Shown here: piece after piece, positions 61,566 through 64,000 of the stretch
How the letters are laid out: each line of letters begins with the position of its first letter
How positions within the stretch are numbered: position 1 is the stretch's first letter
Assembly (NCBI GenBank): GCA_964529175.1
Contig: CAZGVO010000007.1
Span: 1-64,000 of the forward strand
Direction: 5' to 3'
Length of the DNA stretch: 64,000 nucleotides
Origin: JAAFJM01 sp964529175
GTDB lineage: Bacteria; Bacteroidota; Bacteroidia; UKL13-3
Notes under the pieces: model-generated
Databases searched by the model: none
The model's input: only the letters and a program-made list of their open reading frames with translations
Told to the model about the DNA's origin: nothing
Translations under genes and position numbers: made by a program

Positions 61566-63344
61566 TTGAAAGAATTAAGCACTTTAAACAAGTATTTTGT
61601 AAAATATAAATGGAGATTATTAGCTGGAATTATTTCAGTAGTAATAGCCAGTATTTTTCAAATTTTTCCAGCTAAGTATGTGCGTGAAGCTACTAATTTG
61701 GTAGCTGATGCATTAAAGCAAGTAAATAGCAATTCCGAAAATCAATATTTGTACGATAAGTTATTTTACTTTTCGATTTTGATTCTTGGTTTTTCATTGT
61801 TACGAGGTTTGTTCATGTATTTTATGCGTCAAACTTTGGTGGTAATGAGTAGGCTTATTGAATATGATTTGAAAAATGAAATTTACGAAAAATACCAAAC
61901 GCTTGATATGGAGTTTTATCGTAAAAATCAAACTGGTGATTTAATGAATAGAATAAGTGAAGATGTAAGCCGAGTGCGCATGTATATTGGCCCTGCACTT
62001 ATGTACACTGTTAACTTAATTGTAACTTGTAGCATAACCATTTATGCCATGTTTCAAACCAATGCTATGTTAACTTGGTACACTTTAATTCCTTTGCCAA
62101 TTTTATCAGTAACTATATTTTATGTAAATAATTTAATTGAAAAACGAAGTGATGCCATTCAATCAAAACTAAGTGATTTAACTAGTTTTGTGCAACAAAG
62201 TTTTTCAGGAATTAGGGTTATCAAATCGTTTGGAATAGAAAAACAATTTGAAAATGATTTATTATCACAATCGCTTGATTATAAAGAAAAACAGTTAAAA
62301 TTAGCCAAGGTTGAATCATTGTTTTTCCCTGCACTTTTCTTCTTAACTGGCTTAAGTACATTAATAGTAATATTTGTTGGTGGTTTATTAGTAGCAGAAG
62401 GCAAGGAAGATATTGGAATTATTCCAGAGTTTATTTTGTATGTAGGAATGCTTACTTGGCCTGTAACATCATTAGGTTGGGTTAGCTCATTGGTTCAACG
62501 TGCAGCTGCTAGTCAAGCGCGTATAAATCAATTTTTAAACACTGAAGCTACTATAAAAAACAGTAATTCTAGCTCATTTACATTTCATCATTCAATTGAA
62601 TTTAAAGATGTAAGTTTTACTTATTTCGAAAAAAATTATCCTGCTTTAAACCATGTTTCGTTTAGAGTAAATAAAGGGCAAACTTTAGCTATTTTAGGCA
62701 ATACTGGAAGTGGTAAAACTACCATTACACAACTTTTATTACGCATGTTAGATGCAAACAGTGGAGAAGTTTTAATTGATGATGTAAATATTAAGAACTT
62801 AAACATAAATGCTTATAGAGAGCAAGTTGGTTATGTTCCACAAGATGTGTTTTTATTTAGCGATTCAATAAAAAATAATATACAATTTGGGTTAAAAAAT
62901 GATGCTTTAAAAACGCTTGAGCAAGTTGAAAAAGCAAGTGATAAAGCAAGCCTAACCGAAAATATTTTGCGAATGCCTAATCAATTTGAAACTGTAATTG
63001 GCGAACGTGGAGTAACACTTTCTGGAGGTCAAAAACAAAGGGCAGCCATTGCTAGGGCATTTATCAAAAATCCCGAAATACTTATTTTTGACGATAGCTT
63101 AAGTGCTTTAGATACTAAGACAGAAACAAGTATTTTAGAAAATATTTATAAAGAAAAACAGAACAAAACCATTATTATTATTAGTCAAAGGGTTTCTAGT
63201 GCTAAAAATGCAGACCATATTTTATTCTTTGAAAATGGTAATTTAGTTGAGCAAGGCAACCATAATGAGTTAATTGCATTGAATAAAAAATATTGCGAAT
63301 TATATAATAATCAACTAAATACTAATGGTTTAGTAACAGATTAA
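61566..63344 (+). CDS. ABC-type multidrug/lipid exporter (fused permease-ATPase)
   Basis: A 592-residue half transporter. Six transmembrane helices lie in residues 1-320, with coupling segments such as EFYRKNQTGDLMNRISEDVS. Then comes an ATPase domain with Walker A GNTGSGKTT, Q-loop VGYVPQDVFLF, signature LSGGQKQRAAIARAF and Walker B LIFDDSLSALD. The catalytic Glu is replaced by Asp510, as in degenerate sites of heterodimeric exporters, although many Bacteroidota copies share this. The H-loop is QRVSS rather than THR/H. That suggests weak ATP hydrolysis or need of a partner, which is not encoded nearby. The start is TTG at 61566. Confidence 0.9.
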   Translation: MKELSTLNKYFVKYKWRLLAGIISVVIASIFQIFPAKYVREATNLVADALKQVNSNSENQYLYDKLFYFSILILGFSLLRGLFMYFMRQTLVVMSRLIEYDLKNEIYEKYQTLDMEFYRKNQTGDLMNRISEDVSRVRMYIGPALMYTVNLIVTCSITIYAMFQTNAMLTWYTLIPLPILSVTIFYVNNLIEKRSDAIQSKLSDLTSFVQQSFSGIRVIKSFGIEKQFENDLLSQSLDYKEKQLKLAKVESLFFPALFFLTGLSTLIVIFVGGLLVAEGKEDIGIIPEFILYVGMLTWPVTSLGWVSSLVQRAAASQARINQFLNTEATIKNSNSSSFTFHHSIEFKDVSFTYFEKNYPALNHVSFRVNKGQTLAILGNTGSGKTTITQLLLRMLDANSGEVLIDDVNIKNLNINAYREQVGYVPQDVFLFSDSIKNNIQFGLKNDALKTLEQVEKASDKASLTENILRMPNQFETVIGERGVTLSGGQKQRAAIARAFIKNPEILIFDDSLSALDTKTETSILENIYKEKQNKTIIIISQRVSSAKNADHILFFENGNLVEQGNHNELIALNKKYCELYNNQLNTNGLVTD

Positions 63345-63370
63345 ATAATGAGTAAAAAGTGTTAACAAAA

Positions 63371-63405
63371 TTTTTTGCAAACTATTGTCGGGTGGCTATT
63401 TTGCA
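63371..63405 (+). promoter_or_regulatory. Candidate promoter of the PUR gene
   Basis: A TTTTTTG (-33-like, 63371-63377) is followed after about 20 bases by TATTTTG, a near match to the Bacteroidota -7 box TAnnTTTG with one base less. It would place the transcript start about 30 bases before the ATG at 63441. Confidence 0.35.
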
Positions 63406-63440
63406 AACGATTTAAAACGAAGAAAACAGAAACAAAATTT

Positions 63441-63755
63441 ATGGACGATTTCGAGAAAAGAGATAACCAAGAAATATACTCAAAAAAGATTAGAGCTGGT
63501 AAAAGAACTTATTTTTTTGATGTAAAATCAACCAAAGCGAATGATTACTTTATTACCATTACCGAAAGTAAAAAACGTTTTGAAGATGGATCATTTATAA
63601 AACACAAAATATTTTTATACAAAGAGGATTTTAATAAGTTCACCGAAGCATTAGTAAATACTGTTGATTACGTAAAAACAGAACTAATGCCAGAGTATAA
63701 TTTTGATGAATTTACCAGAGATGATTATCGCTCAGAGGGCGGGAGTTACGAATAA
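63441..63755 (+). CDS. PUR-family DNA/RNA-binding protein (DUF3276)
   Basis: A 104-residue protein with the bacterial PUR repeat: EIYSKKIRAGKRTYFFDVKS, then YFITITESKKRFEDGSFIKH and a helix KFTEALVNTVDYVK. Bacterial PUR proteins of Bacteroidota and spirochaetes bind nucleic acids as dimers. The ATG at 63441 starts the family-typical MDDFEKR; the frame is open further upstream to 63375 without homology. It is preceded by a candidate promoter and probably transcribed separately from the exporter gene. Confidence 0.9.
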   Translation: MDDFEKRDNQEIYSKKIRAGKRTYFFDVKSTKANDYFITITESKKRFEDGSFIKHKIFLYKEDFNKFTEALVNTVDYVKTELMPEYNFDEFTRDDYRSEGGSYE

Positions 63756-63774
63756 TTTTATTAAAAAAAATTAC

Positions 63775-63805
63775 TTGCTACAATAGCTTTAAAAACCTTA
63801 ATTTG
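63775..63805 (+). promoter_or_regulatory. Candidate promoter of the terminal lipoprotein gene
   Basis: CTTGCTA (TTG at 63775-63777) is followed after 20 bases by TTAATTTG (63798-63805), which differs from TAnnTTTG at one position. It lies 26 bases before the ATG at 63832. Confidence 0.35.
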
Positions 63806-63831
63806 CAATAAACCAAATAATAAATATAAGA

Positions 63832-64000
63832 ATGAAACAATTATTTAAATCAATAGCAGCTATCGCTTTAGTAGCTACTTTCTTTACGTCTTGCTCAAAA
63901 GACGGTTCTACAACTACCGGATCAACTGAAGTTGGTGCTCCAACTTTAACAGTAACTGCTCCAACTGCAGAATCAAATTTAAGATTCAACGATGTAATGA
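63832..64000 (+). CDS. Lipoprotein, 3' end beyond the window
   Basis: The first 56 codons of a gene cut by the window end. The N-terminus reads MKQLFKSIAAIALVATFFTS followed by Cys21, a type II signal peptide with the lipobox FTSC. Low-complexity Ser/Thr/Gly residues follow the cysteine, then APTLTVTAPTAESNLRF, which could begin an Ig-like or carbohydrate-binding beta domain. The residue after Cys is Ser, with Lys and Asp next. The family cannot be assigned from this fragment. No stop codon occurs before position 64000. Confidence 0.8.
   Translation, partial: MKQLFKSIAAIALVATFFTSCSKDGSTTTGSTEVGAPTLTVTAPTAESNLRFNDVM

Noticed and set aside
1..64000. Insertion sequences, integrases or phage genes at the edges of the locus
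   Set aside because: No transposase, integrase or phage structural protein was recognised in any frame. Only small non-coding repeat elements are present.

Overview
The window looks like chromosomal DNA from a low-GC member of the Bacteroidota. The grounds are strong AT richness, near-absence of Shine-Dalgarno sequences, a UpxY-type NusG antiterminator, a PUR-type DNA/RNA-binding protein, a POT peptide transporter and an XrtF exosortase with its partner. I cannot assign an order or genus. Apart from the first 2.1 kb (partial tRNA-Lys and an ABC-F ATPase on the minus strand), every supported gene is on the plus strand.

Layout. 1-5.4 kb: housekeeping genes. 5.5-9.4 kb: polysaccharide export unit upxY-wza-wzc, closed by a strong intrinsic terminator. 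9.4-12 kb: palindromic repeats, a frameshifted four-helix-bundle gene and a winged-helix regulator. 12-28 kb: nucleotide-sugar genes (UDP-GlcNAc uronate and its 4-epimer, GDP-fucose, a UDP-4-keto-6-deoxy branch with two DegT proteins), Wzx flippase, glycosyltransferases, a TupA-like ATP-grasp protein and a Wzy polymerase candidate. 28-32.4 kb: argC-argJ-argB-argD, a complete glutamate-to-ornithine route, overlapping the next glycosyltransferase gene. 32.4-47 kb: glycosyltransferases interleaved with three paralogous NodB/CE4-like putative deacetylases, two more ATP-grasp proteins, an SDR and a serine-acetyltransferase-like protein, ending in a PglC-type phosphoglycosyltransferase and an acyl carrier protein. 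47-54 kb: KAS III, sugar-phosphate isomerase-like cupin, FabG-like SDR, two NeuD/PglD acyltransferases and a PglE-like aminotransferase, separated by repeat-filled spacers. 54-57.4 kb: wlbA-wlbB-wlbC for UDP-GlcNAc3NAcA. 57.4-64 kb: exosortase XrtF, its partner, a large membrane protein, a GT2, a YdcF-like protein, an ABC exporter, a PUR protein and the start of a lipoprotein gene.

Reading of the system. The locus should make a Wzx/Wzy-type surface polysaccharide rich in amino sugars and uronic acids. Synthesis probably starts on undecaprenyl phosphate with a PglC-like enzyme. Three features suggest unusual decoration: a private ornithine pathway beside ATP-grasp ligase candidates (possible aminoacylation), three cytoplasmic deacetylase-like paralogues (possible free amines), and ACP/KAS III/SDR genes beside PglD/PglE-like enzymes (possible N-acylation with a short hydroxyacyl chain). 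These links are inference from gene content.

The spacers are full of dispersed palindromic and low-complexity micro-repeats. Two of these families appear in frame inside enzyme genes (tviC-like and wlbC-like). Related repeat clusters in opposite orientation lie at both ends of the main 42-kb biosynthetic block.
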